From positions 36,295 to 100,294 of the forward strand of contig JAMONP010000046.1 in NCBI GenBank assembly GCA_027065695.1: a stretch of DNA of 64,000 nt, in the 5' to 3' direction. This document shows, in pieces, positions 1-11,113 of the stretch (position 1 is its first letter; each line of letters opens with the position of its first letter). The stretch comes from Desulfuromonadales bacterium (lineage in GTDB: Bacteria; Desulfobacterota; Desulfuromonadia; Desulfuromonadales; BM103). The position numbers and the translations under genes are program-made. The notes beneath the pieces were generated by a model that saw only the letters and a program-made list of their open reading frames with translations, was not told where the DNA came from and made no database searches.

Positions 1-1042
1 CGAGCTCTGTGAGACGGGCGACAAAAGCATGGCGGCCCGAGTGCTTGCCAAGGATCAGCTTGTTAGCATTGAGTCCAATAGACTCAGGAGTCATGATTTC
101 ATAGGTTTCCTTGTCCATCAGCATACCATGCTGGTGGATACCGGCTTCATGAGCAAAAGCATTGGCACCGACAATCGCCTTATTTGGCTGCACAACGATC
201 CCGGTTATGGTCGAAAGCATTCGACTGGCAGCGTAAATATGTTCCGTATTAATGTTGTTTTCATACGGCATAATGTCGTGTCGTGTCCGCATGGCCATGA
301 CAATCTCTTCGAGGGAACAGTTACCGGCACGCTCGCCAATACCGTTAATGGTGCATTCGACCTGACCTGCACCAGCCTGAATAGCCGCAAGGGAATTAGC
401 GACCGCCAGGCCAAGGTCGTTGTGGCAATGGACAGACAGGACCGCCTTGTCAATATTCGGCACATTATCCTTCAAGTGCTTAATAATATTATGATACTCA
501 AAAGGAATGGTATAACCAACTGTATCCGGGATATTAACAACCGTCGCTCCGGCGTCAATCGCAGCCTCAACCATTTCAGCCAGGAAATCCAGGCGTGTGC
601 GAACGGCATCCTCACAGGAGAACTCCACGTTTGCAGTGTAGTTTGCCGCATGTTTGACCGCCTTAACAGCTGCGGCCAGCACCTCGGCCGGTTTCATCTG
701 CAACTTGCGCTCCATATGAATATCTGAAGTGGCAATAAAGGTATGAATACGGCCTCGTTCTCCAGCATACTTCAGTGCGTCCCAGGCACGATCAATATCC
801 ATGATACTTGCACGGCAGAGACCAGCTATCTCTGGGCCCTTGATCGTCTTGGCAATCCTCTTGACAGCCTCGAAATCTCCATCTGAAGCAATCGGAAACC
901 CCGCTTCGATAACATCTACGTTGAGTTTCTCCAGTTGGCTGGCAATACGCAATTTTTCTTCTATGTTCATACTGGCGCCGGGGGATTGCTCGCCGTCACG
1001 CAAGGTTGTATCAAATATTTTAATCGTATTTTTCTTATTCAT
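1..1042 (-). CDS. leuA: 2-isopropylmalate synthase, N-terminal part (gene runs off the left edge)
   Basis: Reverse-strand translation from ATG at 1042 begins [53 protein letters not shown]...; [10 protein letters not shown] and HCHNDLG motifs; open to the window edge (missing from the ORF track because no stop is inside the window). Confidence 0.95.
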   Translation of the reverse strand, partial: MNKKNTIKIFDTTLRDGEQSPGASMNIEEKLRIASQLEKLNVDVIEAGFPIASDGDFEAVKRIAKTIKGPEIAGLCRASIMDIDRAWDALKYAGERGRIHTFIATSDIHMERKLQMKPAEVLAAAVKAVKHAANYTANVEFSCEDAVRTRLDFLAEMVEAAIDAGATVVNIPDTVGYTIPFEYHNIIKHLKDNVPNIDKAVLSVHCHNDLGLAVANSLAAIQAGAGQVECTINGIGERAGNCSLEEIVMAMRTRHDIMPYENNINTEHIYAASRMLSTITGIVVQPNKAIVGANAFAHEAGIHQHGMLMDKETYEIMTPESIGLNANKLILGKHSGRHAFVARLTEL

Positions 1043-1199
1043 GATAATCTCCTCAACAATCTCTTACGGGAGTCGGTTCCTCAATTCCCTGCTTAATTTG
1101 TCTTCTTCCCTGCTCGATTTGTCTCTCGCAGTACAATAACAGGTTTAGATCACTCAGGTCAGATTCCACAGAACCACCCCCTTTCAAGGAATTTGGGGT

Positions 1200-1470
1200 A
1201 AAAAGTAAAAAAGCCCCCGCCCCGGTCAGGGGCGAAAGCTAAGCTTCGCGGTACCACCCTGTTTGGCCCTGCCGCAGCAAAACCCTTCATTGTCCATTTA
1301 CGCAGGCTCACGACGGAGATTACTCAGACCCCACTCAAAACATGAGCCTTTTGACGTCCGCAGCTCCAAGGTCAGTTCAGGTTCTGTCTGTACCGGTTCA
1401 CAGCACCACCGGCTCTCTGCAACAGCATCAAACCCTACTCTTCCTCTTCAACGCTTTTTGAAGTTCTTCG
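1200..1470 (-). ncRNA. T-box leader (aminoacyl-tRNA-sensing riboswitch) upstream of leuA, with attenuator terminator
   Basis: Reverse strand contains AGGGTGGTACCGCG (hallmark T-box antiterminator motif), followed by GCCCCTGACCGGGGCGGGGGCTTTTTT terminator; upstream AGAGAGCCGGTGGTGCTGTGAACCGG resembles Stem I distal region. Confidence 0.9.
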
Positions 1471-1499
1471 ACAATAAAAGCAGAAAACCTGCGCCATTG

Positions 1500-2309
1500 T
1501 CAAGATATCTGACTATTTTCTATCTCTGCCCCAGAAGATTCTTCTTCGCCAGACCTTTTCTCCTCTGGTGACTTACGTTTAAAATACTTCAGAAGAGTCC
1601 CGATCGGTCCAGAGACTACATACACCGATGCCATGACAAAAAGCATGATTTCAGGCTGAGCTACCACTACAATAGTAAAAACAATTGCCAGGACTAGAAA
1701 ACTGAAGGGCTGGCGCTTCACCAACTCCGGGTCTTTGAACGAGTTATAACTGTGATTACTAACCATCAAGTAAGCTAACAGATATATCAGCAGAAGCACT
1801 GAGACCTTCTTTATCTCACCGGAACCACCCAACTGGAAAAAAATCAGCACACAAGAAGCAACCATTCCGGCAGAGGCAGGGATAGGCAGGCCAACAAAAC
1901 GTCTTGATTCAACGGTATCGACCTGTACGTTGAAACGCGCCAGCCTGAGTGCACCACAAACCACGTACAAAAAAGCCGCCAGCCAGCCGAATTTGCCGAA
2001 GGACTGTAGAGCCCAGGAATACATCAGTAACCCTGGCGCGACGCCAAAAGAGACCAGGTCAACAAGGGAATCATATTCCACCCCGAAACGGCTGGTTGTA
2101 CCAGTCATACGGGCGACCTTGCCGTCCAGGGCATCAAAAACTGCAGAAATCAGAATAAACCAGGCGGCCAGATTATAATCGCCATTCATGGTGGCAACAA
2201 TCCCGTAGAAGCCGGCAAAAAGGCCTCCGGTTGTTACCAGATTCGGCAGGAGATAGACTCCTTTCTTCAGATTTTCACGCCGTTTGAGTGAACTGCGTTT
2301 TTTGCTCAT
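1500..2309 (-). CDS. pssA: CDP-diacylglycerol--serine O-phosphatidyltransferase
   Basis: CDP-alcohol phosphotransferase motif DALDGKVARMTGTTSRFGVEYDSLVD; adjacent to psd. Confidence 0.93.
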   Translation of the reverse strand: MSKKRSSLKRRENLKKGVYLLPNLVTTGGLFAGFYGIVATMNGDYNLAAWFILISAVFDALDGKVARMTGTTSRFGVEYDSLVDLVSFGVAPGLLMYSWALQSFGKFGWLAAFLYVVCGALRLARFNVQVDTVESRRFVGLPIPASAGMVASCVLIFFQLGGSGEIKKVSVLLLIYLLAYLMVSNHSYNSFKDPELVKRQPFSFLVLAIVFTIVVVAQPEIMLFVMASVYVVSGPIGTLLKYFKRKSPEEKRSGEEESSGAEIENSQIS

Positions 2310-2953
2310 TGCAGGTAACCCAACACGGTTTCGCCAGCCACGGTCTTATCACCGAGTTTGGCCGAAACTTCTACACCCTCAGGAACATACAGATCAACCC
2401 TGGAGCCAAAGCGGATCAAACCATAACGCCGTCCTCGCTCCAGCAAATCACCCGTTTCCGGGTAAGAAACAATGCGTCGCGCAATTAATCCTGCGATCTG
2501 CACAGAGAGAAGCTTCACGCCAGAGTCTGTTTCGAGCAACAGCCCTGATTGTTCATTTTCAAAGCTGGCCTTGTCCAGAGAGGCATTGAAGAACCGGCCT
2601 CTATTATAAAACTGATCGATGACCTTGCTGTTTACCGGCACTCGGTTGACATGAACATTGAAAACATTCATGAAGATACTGATCTTGGTAACTTCCTGGC
2701 CACCAAAATAGCGATCCTCAGGAACCTTGCCAACGAAAATGATTTTACCATCCGCCGACGCAACAATGGCATTGTCGTCTTCTGGGGGATAACGCTCCGG
2801 GTTACGGAAGAAATAGACGGTAAAAAGGGTCAGGCCGAGACTGATTGTTGTCAGGCAGTACCAGCCGACAACAGCACAGAAGAGAGAGACAAAGGCAAAC
2901 AGGCCGATGAAAGGATAACCTTCAACGGCCACAGGTTGATGCTGATTTTTCAT
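2306..2953 (-). CDS. psd: phosphatidylserine decarboxylase proenzyme (short type)
   Basis: FMNVFNVHVNRVPVNSKV and C-terminal RFGSRVDLYVPEG (GS autocleavage site); overlaps pssA. Confidence 0.93.
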   Translation of the reverse strand: MKNQHQPVAVEGYPFIGLFAFVSLFCAVVGWYCLTTISLGLTLFTVYFFRNPERYPPEDDNAIVASADGKIIFVGKVPEDRYFGGQEVTKISIFMNVFNVHVNRVPVNSKVIDQFYNRGRFFNASLDKASFENEQSGLLLETDSGVKLLSVQIAGLIARRIVSYPETGDLLERGRRYGLIRFGSRVDLYVPEGVEVSAKLGDKTVAGETVLGYLQ

Positions 2954-2980
2954 GGGCAGATGGCGCCTCTTGTTAAATTA

Positions 2981-3001
2981 TGTGGGGGCAAAATGCCCCC
3001 G
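2981..3001 (-). terminator. hairpin between ilvC and psd
   Basis: GGGGGCAAAATGCCCCC palindrome just after ilvC stop. Confidence 0.45.
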
Positions 3002-3018
3002 ATAGAATGTTGAATCGA

Positions 3019-4032
<1,014 letters not shown>

Positions 4033-4163
4033 CTATTTCTTCCTGCGGAATCTTTATACATTAGCATGAAAGATCGATTATATATCATAACAGTGCAGGC
4101 CATGCCAGATTTTTATCCCGACATGGCCTGCCTTAAATGTAGTGACAACTGGCTCTGTTTCCG

Positions 4164-4661
4164 TCAGTTCCCCTTCCAGCCCTTCGGACCACGACCCAGG
4201 ACAACTGGTCCGGAGCGCACCAGTTCCTTGATCCCCATTGGACGCAGCAGATCAATAATGGCACTCACCTTGACCGGCGAACCTGTCACTTCAACGGTAT
4301 AGCATTTAGGGGTCACATCGACCACCTTGCCACGAAAGATATCGCAGATACGCAGAATCTCAGCGCGTGTTGACTCTTCGGCAGTCACCTTGATCAAGGC
4401 CATTTCCCGCTCGACAAACTCCTCACCGGTAAAATCAATGATCTTTATTGTGTCAATCAGCTTGTTGAGCTGTTTGGTGATCTGTTCGAGAATCCGGTCA
4501 TCACCGCTGGTGACAATCGTCATACGCGAAATAGTCGGATCAATGGTCGGCGCAACCGACAGACTTTCAATATTGAATCCCCGGCCGGAGAAGAGGCCGG
4601 CAATCCGTGTCAATACACCGAATTCGTTTTCCACAAGTACGGATATGGTATGTCTCATCAT
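4164..4661 (-). CDS. ilvN: acetolactate synthase small subunit
   Basis: HTISVLVENEFGVLTRIAGLFSGRGFNIESL ACT domain; adjacent to large subunit. Confidence 0.96.
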   Translation of the reverse strand: MMRHTISVLVENEFGVLTRIAGLFSGRGFNIESLSVAPTIDPTISRMTIVTSGDDRILEQITKQLNKLIDTIKIIDFTGEEFVEREMALIKVTAEESTRAEILRICDIFRGKVVDVTPKCYTVEVTGSPVKVSAIIDLLRPMGIKELVRSGPVVLGRGPKGWKGN

Positions 4662-4685
4662 CTAAAATCCTCTTCTAAGCCCGAC

Positions 4686-6416
4686 TCAGGAAGCCAGAAC
4701 CATTTCATTGAGTCCGGCTCCCGCAGGCACCATTGGCATGACGTTCTCTTCACGAGACACCTTGAACTCCATAATCACCGGTCCGGGAGTATCAAAGGCC
4801 TTTTTAATAACCTCTTCAACCTCCTCAGGTTTACTCGTACGCAGTCCGGTCGCACCATAGGCTTCTGCCAGCTTGATAAAATCGATAGGCAGTTCCATAC
4901 AGGTCTGACTATAGCGCTTATCGAAAAAGAGCTGCTGCCACTGCCGTACCATGCCGAGGAAGTTATTGTTGAGAATAGCAATCTTCACCGGCAGTCGATA
5001 CTGAACCAGAGTTGCCAATTCCTGGGAGTTCATCTGAAAGGAACCATCTCCGGAAATATCTATGACCTGACGCTCGGGAAACGCCACCTGAGCACCCAGG
5101 GCAGCAGGCAGACCATATCCCATGGTGCCAAGCCCACCAGATGAGAGGAACGTACGCGGTTGAATAAAATCGAAGAACTGAGCAGCCCACATCTGATGCT
5201 GGCCAACCTCTGTGGTCACAATCGCATCATCGTTAGACAGTTCCCGCAACTTCTCGATAACAAACTGCGGCTTGATCTCATTTTTTGACAATTTGTAGGC
5301 CATCGGATGATCTTTGCGCCAGGCAGCAACCTCTTCATGCCAGGGCTTAAGCGCCAAATTTGCCTGAGCGACTTCGTCTTTATGTTCTGCAAGCTTTTTG
5401 TTCATCTTTTTCAGGACATCTAGCAGGTCACCGACAATAGGCAGATCAACCCGAACATTCTTCTTGATCGAGGTGGGATCAATATCAACATGGATGATCT
5501 TGGCGTGCGGCGCGAAAGTCGATATTTTACCTGTCACCCGATCATCAAAACGAGAACCAAGCGCAATCAACAAGTCAGAGCTGGTCACAGCCATATTGGC
5601 ATAATAGGTGCCATGCATGCCAAGCATCCCCAGTGATAGTGGATGACGCGTTGGAAAGCTGGCCATTCCCATCAGAGTAGTCGTCACCGGAATCTGCAGT
5701 GTTTCCGCCAGTTTGAGCAATTCAGCATGGGCGTCAGTCAAAGTTGCACCACCGCCAACATAGAGAACAGGTTTCTTTGCCGTCAGCATCATCTTGACGG
5801 CCTTTTCCACCATGCGCACATTGCCGCTGTAAGTCGGCTTGTAGCCACGCAATTCAACCTTGTCCGGATACTCGAATTTCGCTTTGTCGATCTGAACATC
5901 CTTGGGCAGGTCGATGACCACCGGTCCGGGACGACCAGTCCGGGCAATATAGAAGGCCTGTTTAATGATCCGGGCCAGATCCTTGACATCCCTGACCAGG
6001 TAATTGTGCTTGGTAACTGGCCTGGTCAGACCTACCGTATCTGCCTCCTGAAACGCATCATTGCCGATCATGCCGGTCGGCACCTGGCCGGTAATGACAA
6101 CCATTGGGATCGAATCCATATAAGCTGTAGCGATCCCGGTAATTGTGTTTGTTGCTCCAGGCCCACTGGTTGCAATGGCAACACCAACCTTGCCAGTAGC
6201 ACGGGCATAGCCATCGGCAGCATGTACCGCCGCCTGTTCATGGCGTGTCAGTATGTGCTTGATGGAAGAGCCCATAAGATCATCATAAATATTGATGACC
6301 GTACCGCCTGGATAACCAAAAATTGTTTCTACGCCTTCCTGAATCAGACTTTCAAGAAGAATTTTAGAACCAGTCAGTTTCACTTTCTTTTCACCTCCAA
6401 CGGGTTGCTGATGCAA
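4686..6416 (-). CDS. ilvB: acetolactate synthase large subunit, biosynthetic
   Basis: ThDP-enzyme; [26 protein letters not shown]...[12 protein letters not shown]. Confidence 0.96.
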   Translation of the reverse strand: MHQQPVGGEKKVKLTGSKILLESLIQEGVETIFGYPGGTVINIYDDLMGSSIKHILTRHEQAAVHAADGYARATGKVGVAIATSGPGATNTITGIATAYMDSIPMVVITGQVPTGMIGNDAFQEADTVGLTRPVTKHNYLVRDVKDLARIIKQAFYIARTGRPGPVVIDLPKDVQIDKAKFEYPDKVELRGYKPTYSGNVRMVEKAVKMMLTAKKPVLYVGGGATLTDAHAELLKLAETLQIPVTTTLMGMASFPTRHPLSLGMLGMHGTYYANMAVTSSDLLIALGSRFDDRVTGKISTFAPHAKIIHVDIDPTSIKKNVRVDLPIVGDLLDVLKKMNKKLAEHKDEVAQANLALKPWHEEVAAWRKDHPMAYKLSKNEIKPQFVIEKLRELSNDDAIVTTEVGQHQMWAAQFFDFIQPRTFLSSGGLGTMGYGLPAALGAQVAFPERQVIDISGDGSFQMNSQELATLVQYRLPVKIAILNNNFLGMVRQWQQLFFDKRYSQTCMELPIDFIKLAEAYGATGLRTSKPEEVEEVIKKAFDTPGPVIMEFKVSREENVMPMVPAGAGLNEMVLAS

Positions 6417-6448
6417 GCCGAATTATAAACTTTAAGTTCAAAGTTGAT

Positions 6449-8116
6449 TTATGCTTTACATATTGCCCCGGTGTTGGACGAAGTCACAACCTTGGCATAG
6501 CGAGCCAGCCAGCCCGTCTTGATCTTGGCTTCCGGAGCTTGCCAGGTTGCCTTGCGGCGGGCAAGCTCTTCATCATCAACCAGGAGTTCCAGCTTGCGAT
6601 TCGGGATGTCGAGCCGGATCCGGTCACCATTTTTAACCAGGGCAATCACTCCTCCTTCAGCAGCCTCAGGTGAAATATGCCCGATACAGGGCCCCCTGGT
6701 GCCACCGGAGAAACGGCCATCGGTGATCAGGGCAACACTGTCGCCCAGACCGAGACCCATTAAAGTCGCAGTCGGGGCAAGCATCTCCCGCATTCCGGGA
6801 CCGCCTTTGGGCCCCTCATAACGAATAACAACAACGTCGTCTGGCACAACCTGGCCGCCCATGAGAGCCTCCATAGCAGCTTCTTCCGAATCATAACAAC
6901 GGGCGACTCCCTCGAAATTCATCATTTTATCAGAGACACCGGACTGTTTGACCACCGAGCCCAGCGGCGCAAGATTGCCAGAGAGAATGGCCAGGCCACC
7001 CTCGGCACGCACCGGTTTATCTAGCGAATGGATCACCTCTTCATCCACCGTAGCAACACTAGCCACAATTTCCTTGATCGATGGACCGGTCAGAGTCGGA
7101 TTATCGTTGATCAGATTGCGCAATTGGTAAAGAACACCGGGGACGCCACCGGCGGTATCAAGATCTTCCATAAAATGCTCGCCGCCCGGATTCATTGATG
7201 CCAGCTGTGGCGTTTCCCGGCCAAGCCGATCAAACTCTTGCAGAGGCAGGTCAACACCAGCTTCATGAGCAATTGACAAGAGGTGCAAGACGGTATTACT
7301 GGAGCCACCGAGAGCAAGATCAACCCGGATGGCATTCTCAAAAGCAGCACGTGTCATAATCTGCCGTGGAGTAATCTGCTGGCGCACCAGTTCGACGATG
7401 CGTTCGCCACTGGCAAAGGCAATCCGTCGTTTCAGTGATGAAACCGCCAGTGCGGTACCACAACCAACCAGACTCATACCAAGAGTTTCAGTCAAAATCG
7501 CCATAGTGTTGGCAGTAAACAAGCCCTGGCAGGACCCGGCTGTCGGACAGGCATTGTCTTCGCAAGCCATCAACTCCTGTTCGTCGATAACACCAGCTTT
7601 GTATCGGCCCATGGCCTCAAAGGTATCGGTAACAAAGGAGAATTTACGACCCTTACGACCAGCACCAGTCATCATCGGACCGGCAGTAACCACAAGACAG
7701 GGGATATCGAGGCGTGCAGCAGCCATTAACATGCCCGGGGTAATCTTGTCGCAATTGGTTAGCAGCACCAGGCCATCAAGACGATGTGCCTCAGCAATAG
7801 ACTCGACCATGTCGGCAATCAATTCACGGGTCGGTAAAGAATAGTGCATACCACGATGACCCATGGCAATGCCGTCGCAGACACCGGGGATACCGAAAAT
7901 AAAGGAGTAGCCACCACCGGTGTGGACACCTTTCTCTATAAAGCGCTCCAGGTCACGCATGCCGGTATGACCCGGGATCAGATCAGTAAAAGACGAGGCT
8001 ATGCCGATGAATGGCTTATCCATCTCTTTCTGTGGGACACCTGTTCCTTTTAACAAGGCACGGTGGGGGGTGCGCTCAAAACCCTGCGTAATAACACTGC
8101 TGCGTTTCTGGGTCAT
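6449..8116 (-). CDS. ilvD: dihydroxy-acid dehydratase
   Basis: [53 protein letters not shown]. Confidence 0.97.
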   Translation of the reverse strand: MTQKRSSVITQGFERTPHRALLKGTGVPQKEMDKPFIGIASSFTDLIPGHTGMRDLERFIEKGVHTGGGYSFIFGIPGVCDGIAMGHRGMHYSLPTRELIADMVESIAEAHRLDGLVLLTNCDKITPGMLMAAARLDIPCLVVTAGPMMTGAGRKGRKFSFVTDTFEAMGRYKAGVIDEQELMACEDNACPTAGSCQGLFTANTMAILTETLGMSLVGCGTALAVSSLKRRIAFASGERIVELVRQQITPRQIMTRAAFENAIRVDLALGGSSNTVLHLLSIAHEAGVDLPLQEFDRLGRETPQLASMNPGGEHFMEDLDTAGGVPGVLYQLRNLINDNPTLTGPSIKEIVASVATVDEEVIHSLDKPVRAEGGLAILSGNLAPLGSVVKQSGVSDKMMNFEGVARCYDSEEAAMEALMGGQVVPDDVVVIRYEGPKGGPGMREMLAPTATLMGLGLGDSVALITDGRFSGGTRGPCIGHISPEAAEGGVIALVKNGDRIRLDIPNRKLELLVDDEELARRKATWQAPEAKIKTGWLARYAKVVTSSNTGAICKA

Positions 8117-8249
8117 TTTCTTTCACTCCTCTATCAACAAACTCGGATCGTTTTAGTCATTAGCTTATCGGTCTTTATACCTACGGAAACCCGTAAGGTA
8201 AAGAACAAAAGCAACTATTCAGTACAATCTGAATTGTTTACAAAAATGT

Positions 8250-8326
8250 CTGTCATCCCCGAATGTTTCTATCGGGGATCCATACTTTAAGATCTGGATT
8301 CCCGATTACACCCTCGGGAATGACAG
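8250..8326. repeat. palindromic intergenic repeat (CTGTCATCCCCGA...TCGGGAATGACAG)
   Basis: Outer arms CTGTCATccCCGA / TCGGGaATGACAG plus inner arms CGGGGATCCA / TGGATTCCCG. Confidence 0.7.
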
Positions 8327-8410
8327 CTTTTTTATCGTGCAGGATAGTTACGGACAAAAAAGAGAAAACGGCCCGTCTCATACCCCAATCGGCAAAAATG
8401 GTCCGACAAA

Positions 8411-8449
8411 AAAAACAACAGGGGCCGAAATTATCCGGCCCCTTATTTA
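8411..8449 (-). terminator. Rho-independent terminator downstream of the DUF465-like gene
   Basis: Reverse strand GGGGCCGGATAATTTCGGCCCC followed by TGTTGTTTTTTTTG. Confidence 0.75.
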
Positions 8450-8465
8450 TTCATCTTTTTATCTG

Positions 8466-8693
8466 TTATTGGCGAAAATCTCGAAGCATCGACTCCATTT
8501 CGTCTTTACCTGCCAACTTCAGCTTCTGAACCTTCTTGCGCTCAAGATCCGCCTCTTCCGAGATATAGGTCATTTCTTCATATTCCCGTAGTTTTTTCTC
8601 AAAAAGCATGTGTTCTTCGTACAGCTTACGGAAGCGGGGATTTTCTTCACTCAAGCGCTGGGTCAAATCCTGGTCCTTCTCTGCCATGAGCAC
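8466..8693 (-). CDS. YdcH/DUF465-like small coiled protein
   Basis: DPxxxF/ENPRFRKLYEEHMLFEKKLREYE...EEADLERKKVQKLKLAGKDEMESMLRD, typical DUF465 pattern. Confidence 0.75.
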   Translation of the reverse strand: MLMAEKDQDLTQRLSEENPRFRKLYEEHMLFEKKLREYEEMTYISEEADLERKKVQKLKLAGKDEMESMLRDFRQ

Positions 8694-8759
8694 CTCCTGG
8701 AGTTTAAGGATGGGAGAAATAAGTCGTCTTTAAAAAATAACGAACGCGTGACAGGATTG

Positions 8760-9521
8760 TCAACTGGAAATCCCTGATGGACGCCAATTAATTTCTGCTT
8801 CTGAGGGACGCAAGTAAGCTGGCATCAACTCATCTGCGGAAAAAGTACGTCCGGATCGCCATTCATGTAAAGCAAGAGCCGCTGCAGCTGCGGCTCTTGG
8901 CAAGTTTAAGAAGACTGGAGTAAAGTGTGCACGTTCAGCCAACTGCCTTAAAATTAAGGCTCTGTAGACGAGTGCCCCGTTACCCACAAACAAGGTCTCA
9001 GCAGTGATTTCGGCCAACAGAACTTCAGGCTTGACTACCCGTTCCTTGACAACAGGATGTGGATAGCCACCTTGGCAATCAAATAAAGCGGCATAGACTT
9101 CCTGTTTGCGAGCATCCAACATGACACAGACTGGCAAGCTCGTGAAAGGCAGTTGCATGGCAAGACACTGTAAAGAGGATATGCCCAGTAACGGACAACC
9201 GGTTGCCAGCGACAAGCCTTTGGCTGTCGCCATGCCAACACGCAGGCCGGTGAAAGAGCCAGGTCCAACCACCACGCCAATCGCATCCAGAGCATCTTTT
9301 GTGAGATCCGTTTTGGCAAGCAGATCTTCAATCGATTGCAGCAGCCATTCCGTCGGTGTTTTACGGATATCCAGATTAATTTCAGCCAGAAGACGCTCAC
9401 CATCGGTTATAGCAAGGCTGCCACCTGGTGATGCCGTCTGCATGGTCAAAATAATTGGTGGCACCTTAGCAGCCTGTCGGACAATCAATGAGCTGGCTGC
9501 AAATTCGCCTGTTTGGCCCAT
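8760..9521 (-). CDS. tsaB: tRNA threonylcarbamoyladenosine biosynthesis protein TsaB
   Basis: MQTASPGGSLAITDGERLLAE, GVVVGPGSFTGLRVGMATAKGLS; start at 9521 chosen because AGGAG precedes it (ORF track extends to 9587). Confidence 0.9.
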   Translation of the reverse strand: MGQTGEFAASSLIVRQAAKVPPIILTMQTASPGGSLAITDGERLLAEINLDIRKTPTEWLLQSIEDLLAKTDLTKDALDAIGVVVGPGSFTGLRVGMATAKGLSLATGCPLLGISSLQCLAMQLPFTSLPVCVMLDARKQEVYAALFDCQGGYPHPVVKERVVKPEVLLAEITAETLFVGNGALVYRALILRQLAERAHFTPVFLNLPRAAAAAALALHEWRSGRTFSADELMPAYLRPSEAEINWRPSGISS

Positions 9522-9601
9522 ATTTCGACTCCTTTTCGACCAATAGCTATGGATATTACTCTCAAACGAGCCAAAATCTGGTCTCAAACATCCAAATTTT
9601 C

Positions 9602-9633
9602 GCTTCAGCCCTGATAGTCCGACGGGCTGCTAG
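9602..9633 (-). repeat. short REP-like hairpin repeat, copy 1 (consensus CTAGCAGCCTGTCGGACAATCAGGGCTG)
   Basis: CAGCCCTGATAGTCCGACGGGCTGCTAG; related copies at 29973-30000 and 48876-48903. Confidence 0.75.
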
Positions 9634-9790
9634 TGTCCCGTGCGGTTAATCGTGACGTATAATTCTGAGACATTTTGGTTGCTGTCAAAGCGTACTGATG
9701 AAGGCCTAGCGTGCGTTAAGCCAAAGAGGCGCAACGCAGACAGCGGGCAAAAGGACCATAATTAAAGGATAGGATTAGCCGCACGGGACA
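9634..9790. mobile_element. 157-bp MITE-like element, copy 1, flanked by CTAG on both sides
   Basis: Terminal inverted repeats TGTCCCGTGCGGTTAATC / GATTAGCCGCACGGGACA; near-identical copy of the same length at 48719-48875; no ORF of its own. Confidence 0.85.
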
Positions 9791-11113
9791 CTAGCTTCCT
9801 ATCATACGGACAATATCGTTGTAAAATGCCAGAACCATCAACAACAGCAACAGGATCAAGCCGATCTGCTGAGCCCATTCCCGAGCTCGCAAGGAGAATG
9901 GACGACGAAAAACCAGCTCATACGAATAGAAGAACAAATGTCCTCCATCCAGGATAGGAATCGGTAAAAGGTTGAGAATGCCCAGCTGAATACTCAGAAA
10001 AGCCAGGACACTCAGAATGCTCGAAATGTCTGTCTGTGCTGCCTGTCCAGCAATCTGAACGACTGTGATCGGGCCACCTATGTTGCTGGTCGAAACATGT
10101 CCGGCAAAGAGTTTCTGTATAAATACCAGGGTCAGCTCAATCAACTCAATCGTTCTGTCGGCTCCGGCAGCAATGGCCTCGCCTGGAGGAAAGCGCTTAA
10201 AGATTGTCTCGTGACGAGGAGTAACACCGATCAGGAAATCATCATTACCGTCCACTTTCCTCGGCACGAGATCGAAAGTGAGCTGTTTCAGGTTGCGTTC
10301 GACAACAACAGGTACCGACTGTCCACCGACGTCCTGAATAGCCCCCTTGAGCTCATACCACGAAACTATCGGATGCTCGCCAATGGAGAGTATCTTATCG
10401 CCATCTTCAAGCCCGGCCTCAGCTGCTGGCATGTCAGGTGCCAAGGCACCAATGACAGCAACCTGGTCAGGGAGCAGCCCGATCGACTGCAGCCCCTCAA
10501 GGGCACCGTTTTCCGGATCAACGGTTAGCTCGGCGATACCATCATCACGCTTTAAAGTGAAAATAATCGGCTCGCCGGCACTGTTCACCAACGCCGGGCC
10601 GGTGTCTGTCCAGGTTGCTACATCTATTCCACTGATTTTGATAATACAGTCACCGGCGCGAACCCCAGCTTCATCGGCCTCGGAGCCCGGAATGACATAA
10701 CCGATACAGGGCGGCTCATCCAGATAGGCGGGAAGATTAATTCCGACCAGATAGGCAATCGGCAGAATCATGAAGGGCAAGAGGAGGTTCATGATTGGAC
10801 CAGCAGCGACAATTGCCATGCGCTGGGGGATGGTCTTTTTGGCAAACGAGCGTTTCTCTTCCTCCGGGTCGATCTCGGCCTCTTCCCCCTGATCACCAGC
10901 ACCCTCACCGAGCATCTGAACGTAACCGCCCAGAGGGATGGCGCAAATCATATATTCTGTGTCTCCCCACTGACGGGAAACCAGGCGAGGGCCAAAACCA
11001 AGTGAAAACTTGAGGACTTTGACGCCACAGAACTTGGCAACAGCAAAATGCCCGAGTTCGTGGATAAAAACCAGAATGCCCAGCATGATAATGCCAGCTG
11101 CAATAGTGATCAC
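9791..11113 (-). CDS. rseP: RIP metalloprotease / site-2 protease
   Basis: [28 protein letters not shown] region, [12 protein letters not shown]. Confidence 0.96.
   Translation of the reverse strand: MITIAAGIIMLGILVFIHELGHFAVAKFCGVKVLKFSLGFGPRLVSRQWGDTEYMICAIPLGGYVQMLGEGAGDQGEEAEIDPEEEKRSFAKKTIPQRMAIVAAGPIMNLLLPFMILPIAYLVGINLPAYLDEPPCIGYVIPGSEADEAGVRAGDCIIKISGIDVATWTDTGPALVNSAGEPIIFTLKRDDGIAELTVDPENGALEGLQSIGLLPDQVAVIGALAPDMPAAEAGLEDGDKILSIGEHPIVSWYELKGAIQDVGGQSVPVVVERNLKQLTFDLVPRKVDGNDDFLIGVTPRHETIFKRFPPGEAIAAGADRTIELIELTLVFIQKLFAGHVSTSNIGGPITVVQIAGQAAQTDISSILSVLAFLSIQLGILNLLPIPILDGGHLFFYSYELVFRRPFSLRAREWAQQIGLILLLLLMVLAFYNDIVRMIGS

Noticed and set aside
29-727. 232-aa + strand ORF at the left edge
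   Set aside because: Antisense to leuA; the reverse translation is a clear LeuA, this ORF is a codon-composition shadow
1263-1571. 102-aa + strand ORF
   Set aside because: Lies over the T-box leader on the opposite strand and the end of pssA; no recognisable domain
5643-6428. 261-aa + strand ORF
   Set aside because: Antisense to ilvB; no protein-like motifs
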